Counted from the first letter of the stretch, positions 46,706-55,702 are shown. The stretch: 64,000 nt of DNA from Actinomadura opuntiae (GCF_030283205.1 NZ_JASNWF010000006.1:124001-188000), one strand, 5' to 3'. Notes: generated by a model from the letters alone, not told the origin. Program-made: numbers and translations.

Positions 46706-47737
46706 GTGCCGAACCCCCGGTCGGCTGCGCTGGCCGCGGCCGTCCTGGTGATGGCGACGCTAGTGCCGCAGGGTGCCGGCAGGGCGGCCGAAGGCGGGGA
46801 CGACGTGAAGTCCCTGCGCGAGGCCGCCGCGAAGGCCCGCGACGAACTCGAGTCGGCCACCAAGGAGATGGAGGGCCGCAAGAAGGACCTCGCGGCCTCG
46901 CAGAGCAAGCTCAAGGCGACGCTGAAGGACCTCGCGGACGCCGAGGCGCAGCTCAACCAGATCCGGCAGCCGCTGGCGCGGCTGGCGAACTCCTCCTACC
47001 AGCAGCCCGGCGCCGCCGGGTCGATGGCGGTGTTCGGCGGCGGGAACCCCGAGGAGGCGCTGCGCGCCACCGCCGACGTGAGCATGCTCGCCCGCTCGCA
47101 GCAGGAGCTTGTGGACCGTGCCGACGCGCTGCAGCGGCGCAAGCAGCAGCTGGCGTCCACCGCGCAGGACCTGCAGTCGCGCAACGCGATCGCGCAGACG
47201 CGCGTCCAGCAGGACATCGACGGGCTCAAGCAGCGGTCCGCGCAGCTCACCGACCAGCTGAGCGCGATGCTCAAGAAGCTGCCAGAGGGCAAGCGGCTGG
47301 AGCTCGGGTGCGACAAGAGCCTTGCCGCCGACGCCAAGAAGTTCCCCAACGGGCTGATCCCGCAGAAGTACCTGTGCCCGCTGCCCCAGAAGGGCCGCGA
47401 GCTGCGCGCGGACGCGGCGCTGGCCTTCTACAAGCTGAACGCCGCGTACAAGCGCCAGTTCGGCCGCGACATGTGCCTGACGGACTCCTACCGGAGCCTG
47501 GCCGAGCAGCAGTCCGTCTACGCCAGGCGGCCGGGCTTCGCGGCCGTGCCCGGAACCAGCAACCACGGCAAGGGGCAGGCCATCGACGTCTGCGGCGGCG
47601 TGCAGAACCAGGGCTCGGTGCAGTTCAACTGGCTGAAGGCCAACTCGAAGAAGTACGGGTGGTTCCACCCGGCGTGGGCCTACAGCAACCCGTTCGAGCC
47701 CTGGCACTGGGAGTACGGCACCGAGAGCGAGTACTGA
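46706..47737 (+). CDS. Secreted coiled-coil D-alanyl-D-alanine carboxypeptidase (VanY/M15 family)
   Basis: The 343-residue protein starts at GTG 46706 with AGGAGG upstream. A signal peptide ends near residue 28 (GAGRAAEG). A long coiled coil (about 32-200) is rich in Glu/Lys/Gln heptads. The C-terminal M15 peptidase domain carries SNHGKGQAIDV (His and Asp zinc ligands) and PWHWEY (third ligand). Such enzymes trim D-Ala from peptidoglycan stems; the coiled coil may link it to a wall-hydrolase complex, as with RipA-like proteins. It is convergent with mscL, leaving only four bases. Confidence 0.88.
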   Translation: MPNPRSAALAAAVLVMATLVPQGAGRAAEGGDDVKSLREAAAKARDELESATKEMEGRKKDLAASQSKLKATLKDLADAEAQLNQIRQPLARLANSSYQQPGAAGSMAVFGGGNPEEALRATADVSMLARSQQELVDRADALQRRKQQLASTAQDLQSRNAIAQTRVQQDIDGLKQRSAQLTDQLSAMLKKLPEGKRLELGCDKSLAADAKKFPNGLIPQKYLCPLPQKGRELRADAALAFYKLNAAYKRQFGRDMCLTDSYRSLAEQQSVYARRPGFAAVPGTSNHGKGQAIDVCGGVQNQGSVQFNWLKANSKKYGWFHPAWAYSNPFEPWHWEYGTESEY

Positions 47738-47741
47738 CCCG

Positions 47742-48155
47742 TCACGACGGCATCTGCGTGAGCGGGACGATCTCGGAGGTGCAGAACTGGCAGCGCCGCG
47801 CCTTGATGGGGATCTCGGCGAGGCACTCGGGGCACTCGCGCTCGGTGGCCTCCTTCCCGCGGTCCATCCGCTCGATCAGCTTCGTGGTCGGCAGTACGAC
47901 GAGGAAGTACACGACCACCGAGGTGATGACGAACGCGATCGCCGAGGTGACGAAGACGCCGTAGGGGAACTTCGTGCCGTCGATCGTCACCGACAGCCGG
48001 GTGTAGTCGGGCTTGCCGCCGAGCAGCGCGATCAGCGGGGTGATGAAGGAGTTCGCGAAGTCCTTGACCAGCGAGGCGAACGCGGCTCCGACGACGAACG
48101 CGACGGCGAGGTCGACGAGGTTTCCGCGGAAGAGGAATTTCTTGAATCCGCTCAT
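47742..48155 (-). CDS. mscL: Large-conductance mechanosensitive channel MscL with C-terminal zinc ribbon
   Basis: The 137-residue protein starts at ATG 48155 with GGGAG six bases upstream. It begins with the MscL signature (FKKFLFRGNLVDLAVAFVVG) and has two transmembrane helices (about 17-45 and 72-98). It then ends with CPECLAEIPIKARRCQFC, a four-Cys zinc ribbon not present in the standard MscL of E. coli or M. tuberculosis. The channel is a pentamer that opens under membrane tension to release solutes in osmotic downshock. The ribbon would lie in the cytoplasm at the bundle end and may modulate gating or bind partners. Confidence 0.92.
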   Translation of the reverse strand: MSGFKKFLFRGNLVDLAVAFVVGAAFASLVKDFANSFITPLIALLGGKPDYTRLSVTIDGTKFPYGVFVTSAIAFVITSVVVYFLVVLPTTKLIERMDRGKEATERECPECLAEIPIKARRCQFCTSEIVPLTQMPS

Positions 48156-48466
48156 GTGCAACTCCCGGGGGTCGGTGGGGCGCGTCCCGTCGGACGCCTT
48201 CCCTGACGGCGATCGGCTCTGGGCGCGCGGGAAGGGGGGTGCGGCCGGTCCGCGCCGAGTTTGCCCCGATTGGACGGTTTCTTAACTCCCGCATGCGCAT
48301 TGTCATCCATGCTCGGCCCGGTGCGCGCCGAGCCGGAACGGCTACGGATGGTAATGAAAGCTCACCCCTTGCGCCAAGTCGGTTGCCGCCGAGCAAAGGT
48401 GTCGGCGAGTAACAGTGTCGGCGAGTAACAGTGTCGGCGGACGAAGGTGTCGGCGGACGGGGGTGT
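48156..48466. other. Intergenic region with 16-bp tandem repeat
   Basis: There is no gene. The mscL promoter probably lies near its start. At 48399-48462 four copies of a 16-base unit (GTGTCGGCGAGTAACA, twice, then two copies of GTGTCGGCGGACG plus three bases) lie just beyond the stop of the SAF gene. Confidence 0.6.
48399..48462. repeat. Four tandem 16-bp repeats
   Basis: Two exact copies of GTGTCGGCGAGTAACA are followed by two diverged copies sharing GTGTCGGCGGACG. There are no spacers and no dyad symmetry, so this is a minisatellite and not CRISPR. It lies next to the 3' end of the SAF-domain gene. Confidence 0.75.
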
Positions 48467-49084
48467 TCAGGTGCCGGTGATGGTGATGGAGAGGGCGGTG
48501 CCCGCGCCGGCGAGTGCCTGGGCCTGTGCGCGGTCGGTCGCGAGGACCACCAGGGCGCCCTCCTGGCCGCTTTCGTCGTGCGGCCGGGGGACGGTCACCA
48601 CGGGGACGCCGGACACGACCACGCGAGCCTCTGCCCACCGGTCGCCCTCGCGGGGCAGGTCGGAGCCGGCGGACGGCGGCCCGGCCAGCACGTCGACGCG
48701 GTCGCCCGAGTGCAGGAGGCGGGCGCTGCCAGCGTCGGCGATCCGGACGGGCGCGGCGACCGTGCCGGGGCCGTAGCCGCGCAGGAGCCCGTTGCCGACC
48801 AGGCGGGCGTCGGTGAGCGGCTCGCCCCGCCGCATCGGGCCGGCGAGGACGCGTCCGGCCGCGCCGGAGCGCACCGCGCCCGCCGGGACGGCCGGCGGCG
48901 GCAGGTCGAGGGCGCGCAGGTCGGCCGTGCCGAGCGCGGTGCCCGCGGGCAGGTCGCGGGCCGCGGCCAGGACGCGGACGGACGGCGCCGCCCCCGGCCG
49001 CAGCGCGGTGAGGGCCAGGCCCGCGGCGGCCGCGGCGAACAGTGCCGCCAGCGGCCGCCGCAGCCGGGCCGCGCGTGCGTTCAC
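48467..49084 (-). CDS. SAF-domain protein (CpaB/RcpC-like)
   Basis: The 205-residue protein starts at GTG 49084, overlapping the MTA phosphorylase stop. It has an N-terminal membrane helix (LAALFAAAAAGLALTAL) and a SAF domain (VLAAARDLPAGTALGTADLR and following strands, with the second half ALPAG-like GEPLTDARLVG). It resembles CpaB/RcpC of Flp-type pilus assembly, which caps the secretin. In actinomycetes such proteins often occur away from pilus genes, as here. The pilus role is therefore only a family-level statement. Confidence 0.75.
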   Translation of the reverse strand: MNARAARLRRPLAALFAAAAAGLALTALRPGAAPSVRVLAAARDLPAGTALGTADLRALDLPPPAVPAGAVRSGAAGRVLAGPMRRGEPLTDARLVGNGLLRGYGPGTVAAPVRIADAGSARLLHSGDRVDVLAGPPSAGSDLPREGDRWAEARVVVSGVPVVTVPRPHDESGQEGALVVLATDRAQAQALAGAGTALSITITGT

Positions 49085-49899
49085 GGCAGCTCCAGCGGCA
49101 GTTTCATGCCGTCCAGCACCGCGGGGCAGGCGCAGTCGCGGTCGGCGGGCAGCGCCTTGACCACGTCGGCGACCACGCCGCGCAGCCGGCCGATGTTCTC
49201 GCCGAACACCCGGAGCACCTCGTCCATGGTGACGCCCTCGCCCTCCTCGATGCCGGCGTCGAGGTCGGTGACGAGGCAGAGCGGCGTGTAGCAGAGCGCC
49301 AGCTCGCGGGCGAGCACGGCCTCCGGGTGGCCGGTCATCCCGACGAGCGTCCAGCCCTGGCGGGCGAACCACTGGGACTCGGCCCGGGTGGAGAAGCGGG
49401 GCCCCTCGATGACGACGAGGGTGCCGCCGTCGACGGGCGTCCAGCCGGCGGCGTTCGCGGCCTCGACGGCGGTGCGCCGGCCCGCCGGGCAGTAGGGGTC
49501 GGAGAACGAGACGTGGATCGCGGCGCCCTCGTCGTAGTAGGTCTGCGCGCGCCCGGACGTGCGGTCGACGAGCTGGTCGGGGACGGCGAGCGTGCCGGGC
49601 CCGAGGTCGGGGGTCAGGGAGCCGACCGCGCTGGGCGCGAGGACCTGCCCGACGCCCAGCGACCGCAGCGCCCACAGGTTGGCGCGGTAGGGGATCTTGT
49701 GCGGCGGGAAGCGGTGGTCGCGGCCGTGCCGGGGGACGAACGCGACGCGGCGCCCGGCGAGCTCGCCGACGGCGATGGGGTCGCTCGGCGGGCCGTAGGG
49801 GGTGTCGACGCGTACTTCCTCGACGTCGTCGAGAAAGGAGTAGAAACCGGAACCGCCGATGACCGCGATCTCGGCCGTGGGCTGGGAGTTGGTGGACAT
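49081..49899 (-). CDS. mtnP: S-methyl-5'-thioadenosine phosphorylase
   Basis: The 272-residue enzyme belongs to the MTAP/PNP family. It has the N-terminal phosphate site GGSGFYSF, the PRHGRDHRFPPHKIPYRAN stretch, LVVIEGPRFSTRAES and the substrate segment VGMTGHPEAVLARE. It splits methylthioadenosine into adenine and methylthioribose-1-phosphate, salvaging the by-product of polyamine and SAM metabolism. The Met/His (GMTGHPE) in place of the PNP motif supports 6-amino purine use. It is coupled to the SAF gene downstream by GTGA. Confidence 0.92.
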   Translation of the reverse strand: MSTNSQPTAEIAVIGGSGFYSFLDDVEEVRVDTPYGPPSDPIAVGELAGRRVAFVPRHGRDHRFPPHKIPYRANLWALRSLGVGQVLAPSAVGSLTPDLGPGTLAVPDQLVDRTSGRAQTYYDEGAAIHVSFSDPYCPAGRRTAVEAANAAGWTPVDGGTLVVIEGPRFSTRAESQWFARQGWTLVGMTGHPEAVLARELALCYTPLCLVTDLDAGIEEGEGVTMDEVLRVFGENIGRLRGVVADVVKALPADRDCACPAVLDGMKLPLELP

Positions 49900-49980
49900 G
49901 ACGCCGACACTAACCAGCCCGCGCCGCCCGTGGCGGACCTGCCGCCGATTGTGGATAACTTCATGATCGCCGGATGCGGA

Positions 49981-50011
49981 GGAGGGGCCCGGCGCTCCGC
50001 CGGGCCCCTCC
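49981..50011. terminator. 14-bp perfect hairpin after the MMPL gene
   Basis: GGAGGGGCCCGGCG pairs perfectly with CGCCGGGCCCCTCC across a 3-base loop, 20 bases beyond the stop of the leftward MMPL transporter gene. It is a typical actinobacterial intrinsic terminator without a long T-run. Confidence 0.8.
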
Positions 50012-50030
50012 CGAATCCGTCCGCCCGGCG

Positions 50031-52160
50031 TCAGCCGACCCGGTCCAGGACCCGGGACCGGTCCGCGGACGCCTCGCTCCTGGCGAGGCGGCCCGGCGCC
50101 CAGATCCGCCGTCCGAGGTCGTGCGACAGGGCGGGCAGCAGCAGCGACCGGACGACCAGCGTGTCGAACAGGACGCCGAACGCGACCACGAAGCCCATCT
50201 CCACCATGGACACCAGCGGGAGCGTCGCCATCGCGCCGAACGTGGCCGCCAGCACCACGCCCGCGGACGTGATGACCCCGCCGGTGACGGTGAGGCCGCG
50301 CTGGATGCCGCGCCGCGTGCCGAGGGCCTGCGACTCCTCCCGCACCCGGTGCATGAGGAAGATGTTGTAGTCGACCCCCAGCGCTACCAGGAACGTGAAC
50401 GCCTGCAAGGGGAACCCGGTGTCAGCGCCCGCGAACCCGAAGCCGTGCCGGAAGATGAGTGCGCACGCGCCGAGCGAGGCCAGGAACGACAGGACGACGG
50501 TGCCCATCATCAGCAGCGGCGCCACCAGCGCGCGTAGCAGCAGCACCAGGATGATGAAGACGACGCCCAGCACGATCGGGAAGATGACCTTGTTGTCGCG
50601 TACAGAGGCCCGCTTGGTGTCCAGGGATATGGCGGTGATACCGCCCACCTTCGCGTTCGCGGACGGGACGGCGTGCACAGCGTCCCGGAGCCGGTCGATG
50701 GTCCGCTCGGCCGCCTTGCTGTCGGCAGGGGCCCGCAGAGTCGCCTCGTACATCACCAGCCCGTTCGCACGGGCGGGCGGGCCGACCTGGGCGACGCCCG
50801 ACGTGTGCTCCACCGCTGCGGCGACTTGAGGCGCCGCGGACGCCTTGGCCATGACGACGGCCGGAGAGCCGGATCCGGCGGGGTAGTGCCGGGCCACGGC
50901 CTCCTGCCCGACGATCGAGTCGGGGCGTCCGGTGAACTGCTCGGCGTAGGAGAGACCGTCGGCCTTGAGGGAGCCCAGGCCGAAGGTAAGGCCGACAAGG
51001 AGGACGCCCGTGGTGAGCCACACCAGGCGCGAGCGCCTGGCGACGAGGCCCGCGATGCGCGACCAGACGCCGTGCTCGGCCTCGTACGCCTCGGGCGCCA
51101 GGTACTTGGCGTCGTAGCGCGGGACGAGCGGCCAGAACACCCAGCGGCCGAAGATGACGAGGAGGGCCGGCAGCAGGGTGACCATCGCGCCGAGCGCGGT
51201 GAGGACGCCGGCCGCGGCGACCGGGCCGAGTCCGGCGGTGGAGTTCAGGTCGGCGAGCAGCAGGCACAGCAGGCCGGCGGCGACGGTGGCGGCGGACGCG
51301 ATGACGGCGGGTGCGGCGCGGCGCAGCGCGAACGCCATGGCCTCGTGCCGGTCCTCGTGCCGGTGCAGTTCCTCGCGGTAGCGGGCGACGAGCAGCAGGG
51401 CGTAGTCGGTGGCGACGCCGAACACCAGCACGGTCATGATGCCGGAGCTCATCCCGTTGACGGTCAGGTCGGCGTACCTGGCGAGCAGGTACACGACCGA
51501 CTGGGCGAGCCCCAGGGCGAAGACGGCGCTGAGCACCGGGATGAACCACAGCACCGGGCTGCGGTAGATGATCAGCAGCAGGGCGATCACGACGATTCCG
51601 GCGGCCATCAGCAGGAAGCCGTCGAGGCTCTGGAACACGCCGAACTGGTCGGAGCCGGCGCCCGCGGGCCCGGTGACGTGCGCGGACAGCCCGGGCGGGC
51701 CCCGCTTGACGATGTCGCGGGCCTGGTCGACGGCGTCGGTCACGTCGTCGTTGCCGACCGGGACGAGGGTCTCCAGCGCCCGGCCGTCCTTCGACGGGAT
51801 CGGGCCCTGCGCCTTCTCGGCGCCGGGGAGGCGCTCGAAGGCCGCCACGTCGGCGGAGGCCTTGGCGCGGTCGGCGGCGGTGATGCCGCCGGTGCGCTCG
51901 TAGACGATGACCGCGAGCAGCGTCTCGTCCTTCTGGAAGGCGTCCTGCTCCTTGACGACCCGGGTGGACTCCGCGCTGGCCGGCAGCCAGGACGCCGCGT
52001 CGTTGTCCTCCACGTCGGTGAGCCGTCCGGCGAGCGGGCCGAGGGCGGCCAGCAGCACGATCCAGACGGCCAGGACGGCCCACTTGCCGCGGCGGCCGGC
52101 GATCAGCCCGGCGAGCCGCCGGGCCGGTGTGCTGGGGGGAGCCTGGCTCTGTGCGCGCAT
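50031..52160 (-). CDS. MMPL-family RND transporter
   Basis: The 709-residue protein has the MMPL layout: a first transmembrane helix (WAVLAVWIVLLAALGPLAG), a large periplasmic-type domain (about 45-165), a five-helix block, a second extracellular domain (about 390-500), and a second helical block. It includes the family's GVATDYALLLVARYREE and the repeat LGVDYNIFLMHRVREE. These carry the conserved Asp-Tyr pair of the proton relay. Family members export lipids or hydrophobic compounds across the membrane. ATG 52160 follows AGGAGATC. A long inverted repeat at 52189-52261 suggests control by a TetR/MarR-type regulator not found next door. Confidence 0.92.
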   Translation of the reverse strand: MRAQSQAPPSTPARRLAGLIAGRRGKWAVLAVWIVLLAALGPLAGRLTDVEDNDAASWLPASAESTRVVKEQDAFQKDETLLAVIVYERTGGITAADRAKASADVAAFERLPGAEKAQGPIPSKDGRALETLVPVGNDDVTDAVDQARDIVKRGPPGLSAHVTGPAGAGSDQFGVFQSLDGFLLMAAGIVVIALLLIIYRSPVLWFIPVLSAVFALGLAQSVVYLLARYADLTVNGMSSGIMTVLVFGVATDYALLLVARYREELHRHEDRHEAMAFALRRAAPAVIASAATVAAGLLCLLLADLNSTAGLGPVAAAGVLTALGAMVTLLPALLVIFGRWVFWPLVPRYDAKYLAPEAYEAEHGVWSRIAGLVARRSRLVWLTTGVLLVGLTFGLGSLKADGLSYAEQFTGRPDSIVGQEAVARHYPAGSGSPAVVMAKASAAPQVAAAVEHTSGVAQVGPPARANGLVMYEATLRAPADSKAAERTIDRLRDAVHAVPSANAKVGGITAISLDTKRASVRDNKVIFPIVLGVVFIILVLLLRALVAPLLMMGTVVLSFLASLGACALIFRHGFGFAGADTGFPLQAFTFLVALGVDYNIFLMHRVREESQALGTRRGIQRGLTVTGGVITSAGVVLAATFGAMATLPLVSMVEMGFVVAFGVLFDTLVVRSLLLPALSHDLGRRIWAPGRLARSEASADRSRVLDRVG

Positions 52161-52188
52161 GGTCGATCTCCTGAGAGGTGCGGCGAAC

Positions 52189-52261
52189 TCGCGATATGAC
52201 GCGATGACTTGCTCTCGCCTAGAGTCTCTCGAACTCGGAGATAAAGCAAGTTATATCGCGA
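52189..52261. promoter_or_regulatory. Long inverted-repeat operator upstream of the MMPL gene
   Basis: TCGCGATAT (52189-52197) and ATATCGCGA (52253-52261) form an outer inverted pair, and ACTTGCT (52207-52213) and AGCAAGT (52245-52251) an inner one. The region is unusually AT-rich and contains likely promoter hexamers (TTGCTT with a TAG-like -10). It reads as an operator region for a dimeric repressor binding twice. Confidence 0.55.
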
Positions 52262-52333
52262 AATCTCGGGGATCCCTCAGGGTGCGCCTCGGGGTCGGCT
52301 CAGGGGTGCGACCAGGAACGGCCAGGAAACGGC

Positions 52334-52372
52334 GAAGGCCGGAGGGACCCTGCTCGGGTCCCTCCGGCCTTC
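52334..52372. terminator. 17-bp perfect terminator hairpin after the FmdB-like gene
   Basis: GAAGGCCGGAGGGACCC pairs with its exact complement across a 5-base loop. It lies 39 bases beyond the stop of the leftward FmdB-like gene and insulates the MMPL promoter region. Confidence 0.85.
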
Positions 52373-52410
52373 GTGAAGCGCGGCGGTGTGTGGGGCGTGG
52401 CCCCGGAAGG

Positions 52411-52764
52411 TCAGGCCACCTTCTCGGACGAGGACGACTTCGCCGAGGAGCCGGACGACGAGGACGAGGAGTCGCTCGACGACGAGGCCGTCGAGGAGGA
52501 CGAGTCGGACTTGCTGCCGGCGTCGCCGCCCGACGAGCCGTTCGATCCGTTGGACGAGCTCCCCACGGTCGAGGACGACTTGCTGGAGCCGCGGCTGTCG
52601 GTGCGGTAGAAGCCCGACCCCTTGAAGATGATCCCCGCGGCGGAGAAGACCTTGCGGAGCTTGCCGCTGCACGCCGGGCATTCGGTCAGCGCGTCGTCGC
52701 TGAACTTCTGCACGACCTCCAGAGGCTCGCCGCACTCGGTGCAAACGTACTGATACGTCGGCAC
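52411..52764 (-). CDS. FmdB-family zinc-ribbon protein with Ser-rich tail
   Basis: The 117-residue protein starts at GTG 52764 behind GGAGGAACC. The first 50 residues are the FmdB zinc ribbon: PTYQYVCTECGEPLEV, CPACSGKLRKVFS and GSGFYRTD. The rest is a low-complexity Ser/Gly/Asp/Lys tail of about 60 residues. FmdB-like proteins are widespread and described as putative regulators, but their role is unproven. The tail is probably disordered, and similar tails occur in actinobacterial homologues. Confidence 0.9.
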   Translation of the reverse strand: MPTYQYVCTECGEPLEVVQKFSDDALTECPACSGKLRKVFSAAGIIFKGSGFYRTDSRGSSKSSSTVGSSSNGSNGSSGGDAGSKSDSSSSTASSSSDSSSSSSGSSAKSSSSEKVA

Positions 52765-52910
52765 GGTTCCTCCTCGCTGACTCAGCCCGGAGCCGTCCCG
52801 GACTGGCACTCACTCTAGATGACTGCTAATGGTACCCATCAGTGCAACAGGATGCGCCGCGGGTCTGTTCCCGAGCGCCGCGTGCCCCCTGTGGCACCTG
52901 ACCACGGACC

Positions 52911-54398
52911 CTATGTGCCCGTCTCGCCGAACCAGCCGGCCAGCTTCCCGCGGCGGCTGATGGCGCGCAGCCGCCGCTCCGTGGTCTCGCGCACGGCTTC
53001 GGTGGTCACGACCAGCAGCGTGTCGCCGTTCTGCAGGGGCGTGGTGGGTTCCGGTACGAAGCTCGATCCGTCCCTTACGACGAGGGTGACGGACGCCCCG
53101 GCGGGCAATCGGAGCTCGAAGATCTCCACCCCGCTCAACATGGAGTCGGGTGGGATGCGGACTTCGAGCAGGTCCGCATGGAGCTCCTCCAGGGGTGCGG
53201 CCTCCACGTCCAGTTCGCGGGTCTGCTCGTCGCTCTTCAGCCGGCACCAGCGCGCGACCAGCGGCAGCGTGGGGCCCTGCAAGAGGGTGAACACCACGAC
53301 GATGTTGAAGACGATGGAGAAGAGGCGATCGGCGCTCGGCACGTCCTTCACCATCGGGATCGTGGCCAGCACGATGGGAACGGCTCCGCGTAGGCCCGCC
53401 CATGAGGCGAACACCTTCTCGCCCCACGACAGCTTGAATCCGATAGAGGACAGGACGACCGAGATAGGGCGCGCTACGAGCAGCAGGATGAACCCGATGA
53501 CGAGCGCAGGGACGATCTGGCCGGGCAATGCGCTGGGGGAGGCCAGTAGGCCCAGCATCACGAAGAGCCCGATCTGGGCCAGCCATCCGATGCCTTCGGC
53601 GAAGCCTCTCGTGGCCGGACGATGCGGTAGGCGCGCATTGCCGAGCACGAGCGCGCTCACATAGACGGCCAGGAAGCCGCTCGCATGCAGCAGCGTGGCG
53701 GCGCCGTAAGAGCCGACCGATAGCGACAGCACCGCGATCGGGTAGAGGCCGGAGGCCGGGAGGGCGACGCGCCGCAGCGCCTGCGCGCCGAGCCAGCCGA
53801 TCGCGAAGCCGAGCAGGCCGCCCGCGGCCAGCTCGTAGACCATCACGCCGAAGAGCTCGGCCAGGTTGGGGACGCCGCCGTGCTTGGTGCTGAGCGTCAC
53901 CACGATGATCACGACGGGCGCGTCGTTGAAGCCGGACTCGGCCTCCAGCAGCCCGGTCAGCCGGGACGGCAGCGGAAGCCGGCGCAGCACCGAGAACACC
54001 GCGGCGGCGTCGGTGGGGGCGAGCACGGCGGCCAGCAGGAACGCCGGGCGCCAGTCCATGCCGATCAGCCACATGGCGGCGAGCGCCACCACGACGATGC
54101 TGATCAGGGTGCCGATGGTGGACACGCTGAGCGCGGCGGGCACGGAGGGCCGCACGTGGCGCCAGTTGGTGGTGAGACCGCCCTCGGCGAGGATCAGGAC
54201 GAGGGCGGCGAGGCCGAGCGTCTCGGCCAGTTCGGCGTTGTCGAAGTTGATGTGGAGGGGACCGGACTCGCCGATGAGAAGGCCGAGGCCCATGTACGCC
54301 AGCAGGGTCGGCAGGCCGGCCTGGTGCGACAGCCGGACCGCGACGATGGCGCTGAGTACGAGCACGGCCCCGAGGAGTAGCCAGATGTCGAGCTGCAC
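52911..54398 (-). CDS. Potassium/proton antiporter, CPA family (NhaP2/CvrA-like) with TrkA-C domain
   Basis: The 495-residue membrane protein has about 12 transmembrane helices (residues 1-385). It has the exchanger core signatures APTDAAAVFSVLR and ESGFNDAPVVIIV (ion-binding Asp), and GLRGAVPIVLATIPM further on. A cytoplasmic TrkA-C (RCK-C) domain follows at about 410-480 (PPDSMLSGVEIFELRLPAGA, then LQNGDTLLVVTT). Such proteins exchange K+ or Na+ for protons and are gated by ligands on the RCK domain. GTG 54398 has GGGTGGGAT upstream. No regulatory site is obvious. Confidence 0.9.
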   Translation of the reverse strand: MQLDIWLLLGAVLVLSAIVAVRLSHQAGLPTLLAYMGLGLLIGESGPLHINFDNAELAETLGLAALVLILAEGGLTTNWRHVRPSVPAALSVSTIGTLISIVVVALAAMWLIGMDWRPAFLLAAVLAPTDAAAVFSVLRRLPLPSRLTGLLEAESGFNDAPVVIIVVTLSTKHGGVPNLAELFGVMVYELAAGGLLGFAIGWLGAQALRRVALPASGLYPIAVLSLSVGSYGAATLLHASGFLAVYVSALVLGNARLPHRPATRGFAEGIGWLAQIGLFVMLGLLASPSALPGQIVPALVIGFILLLVARPISVVLSSIGFKLSWGEKVFASWAGLRGAVPIVLATIPMVKDVPSADRLFSIVFNIVVVFTLLQGPTLPLVARWCRLKSDEQTRELDVEAAPLEELHADLLEVRIPPDSMLSGVEIFELRLPAGASVTLVVRDGSSFVPEPTTPLQNGDTLLVVTTEAVRETTERRLRAISRRGKLAGWFGETGT

Positions 54399-54501
54399 AT
54401 CCCACCCTTCGGGGTCGTCAAAGTTGAACTTTTAGCAATACTACAGAATCGTGTGTCAAATGCACATTTGCGGTTGATGAACGGGATGCCTAGAACGCCT
54501 G

Positions 54502-55491
54502 CTATCTCCGCCTGACCTGCGGGTCCACCCCGTTGACGACGTTGTGCACCGGATGTCCCTGGACGGCCCGCGTGAGGTTGTCGAGCAGCATCGTCACGAT
54601 GTTCCGCTGCGACTGCGTCGTCCCGCCCGCCGCGTGCGGGGACAGCAGGACGTTCTCGTGCGCGCGCAGAGGGTGGTCGGCCCGCGGCGGCTCCTCGTCG
54701 AAGACGTCCAGGGCCGCGCCGGCGAGCCGTCCCGACTCCAGTGCGGCGAGCACGGCGTCGTCGGGCGCGATACCGCCGCGCGCCACGTTCACCAGCAGCG
54801 CCTTGTCCGGGAGCAGCGCGAGACGTTCCGGGCCGATGAGGCCGCGCGTCTGGTCGGTGAGCGGTAGCGCGAGCACAAGGATGTCCGAGGTGGCGAGCAG
54901 ATCGTCCAGTTCCCTGTACGTCGCGGACACCGATGTGCGCGGACGCCTCGTCCAGTAGGAGACCTCGCAGCCGAGCGCCTGGAACAGACGCGCCGCCTCA
55001 GCACCTATGGCCCCGAAGCCAACGACGCCTACGCGCTGCGCGTGGATCTCCCTCGTCCCGCGCGCCAGCAGCTCCGCCTGCGGCCATTCGCCGGCGCGCA
55101 CATGGCGGTCGCCCCAGACGAGATGGCGGCACAGTGCGAACGCGGCGCCGACCGCCCATTCGGCCACTCCGCGCGCGTTCGCACCGGCGGTGTTGGCCAG
55201 CGGCACGCCGGCCTCCGCGAGAGCGGCGCCGTCGATGCTGTCGGTCCCCACGGCGGGCATCTGGACGAACGCCAGGTGCGGGGCCGCGGCGACGGCCTCG
55301 GCGTCCAGTTTCAGCTGTGCGCTGAAGTCGCCGATGACCAGTTCCGCCTCCGGGAGCGCCGCGAGGAGCCCGGCGCGGTCCCTGGTCTGCGGGAACGTCA
55401 CCTCCATGGCGTCGCCGAACGAGCCGAACAGGCCGCGCACGATGTCCTCCCCGAGCGGGGGCAGGGAAAGGATCCGCCACGGCGCCGTCAT
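54502..55491 (-). CDS. D-isomer-specific 2-hydroxyacid dehydrogenase
   Basis: The 329-residue enzyme starts at ATG 55491 with AGGAGG six bases upstream. It has the Rossmann motif VGVVGFGAIGAEAARLF (about residue 145) and the catalytic set Arg in NVARGG (about 236), Glu in DVFDEEP (about 263) and His in LSPHAAGG (about 285). It would reduce a 2-keto acid with NAD(P)H or run the reverse. Substrate cannot be told; relatives include glyoxylate/hydroxypyruvate reductases. Single gene, no evident operon. Confidence 0.9.
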   Translation of the reverse strand: MTAPWRILSLPPLGEDIVRGLFGSFGDAMEVTFPQTRDRAGLLAALPEAELVIGDFSAQLKLDAEAVAAAPHLAFVQMPAVGTDSIDGAALAEAGVPLANTAGANARGVAEWAVGAAFALCRHLVWGDRHVRAGEWPQAELLARGTREIHAQRVGVVGFGAIGAEAARLFQALGCEVSYWTRRPRTSVSATYRELDDLLATSDILVLALPLTDQTRGLIGPERLALLPDKALLVNVARGGIAPDDAVLAALESGRLAGAALDVFDEEPPRADHPLRAHENVLLSPHAAGGTTQSQRNIVTMLLDNLTRAVQGHPVHNVVNGVDPQVRRR

Positions 55492-55702
55492 CTCGAACCT
55501 CCTGGTGAGCCTCACATCGGACCGCGGTCCCCGAAGCCGCGATCTTGCCGGATACTCACCCTATGCGGCCGTCCGATACTGGCCAGCGAGCCAGGTCCTG
55601 CTAACCGTCGCGCCAGAACTGCATGACGGCCGGATACGCCCGCCACCTCGACCGGACGGCATCCTCGGCCGGATTCCTCTCCACCGAACACCGCCCGGAA
55701 CC

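Noticed and set aside
48399..48462. CRISPR array
   Set aside because: The repeats are 16 bases with no spacers and no cas genes nearby. No CRISPR array is seen anywhere in the window.
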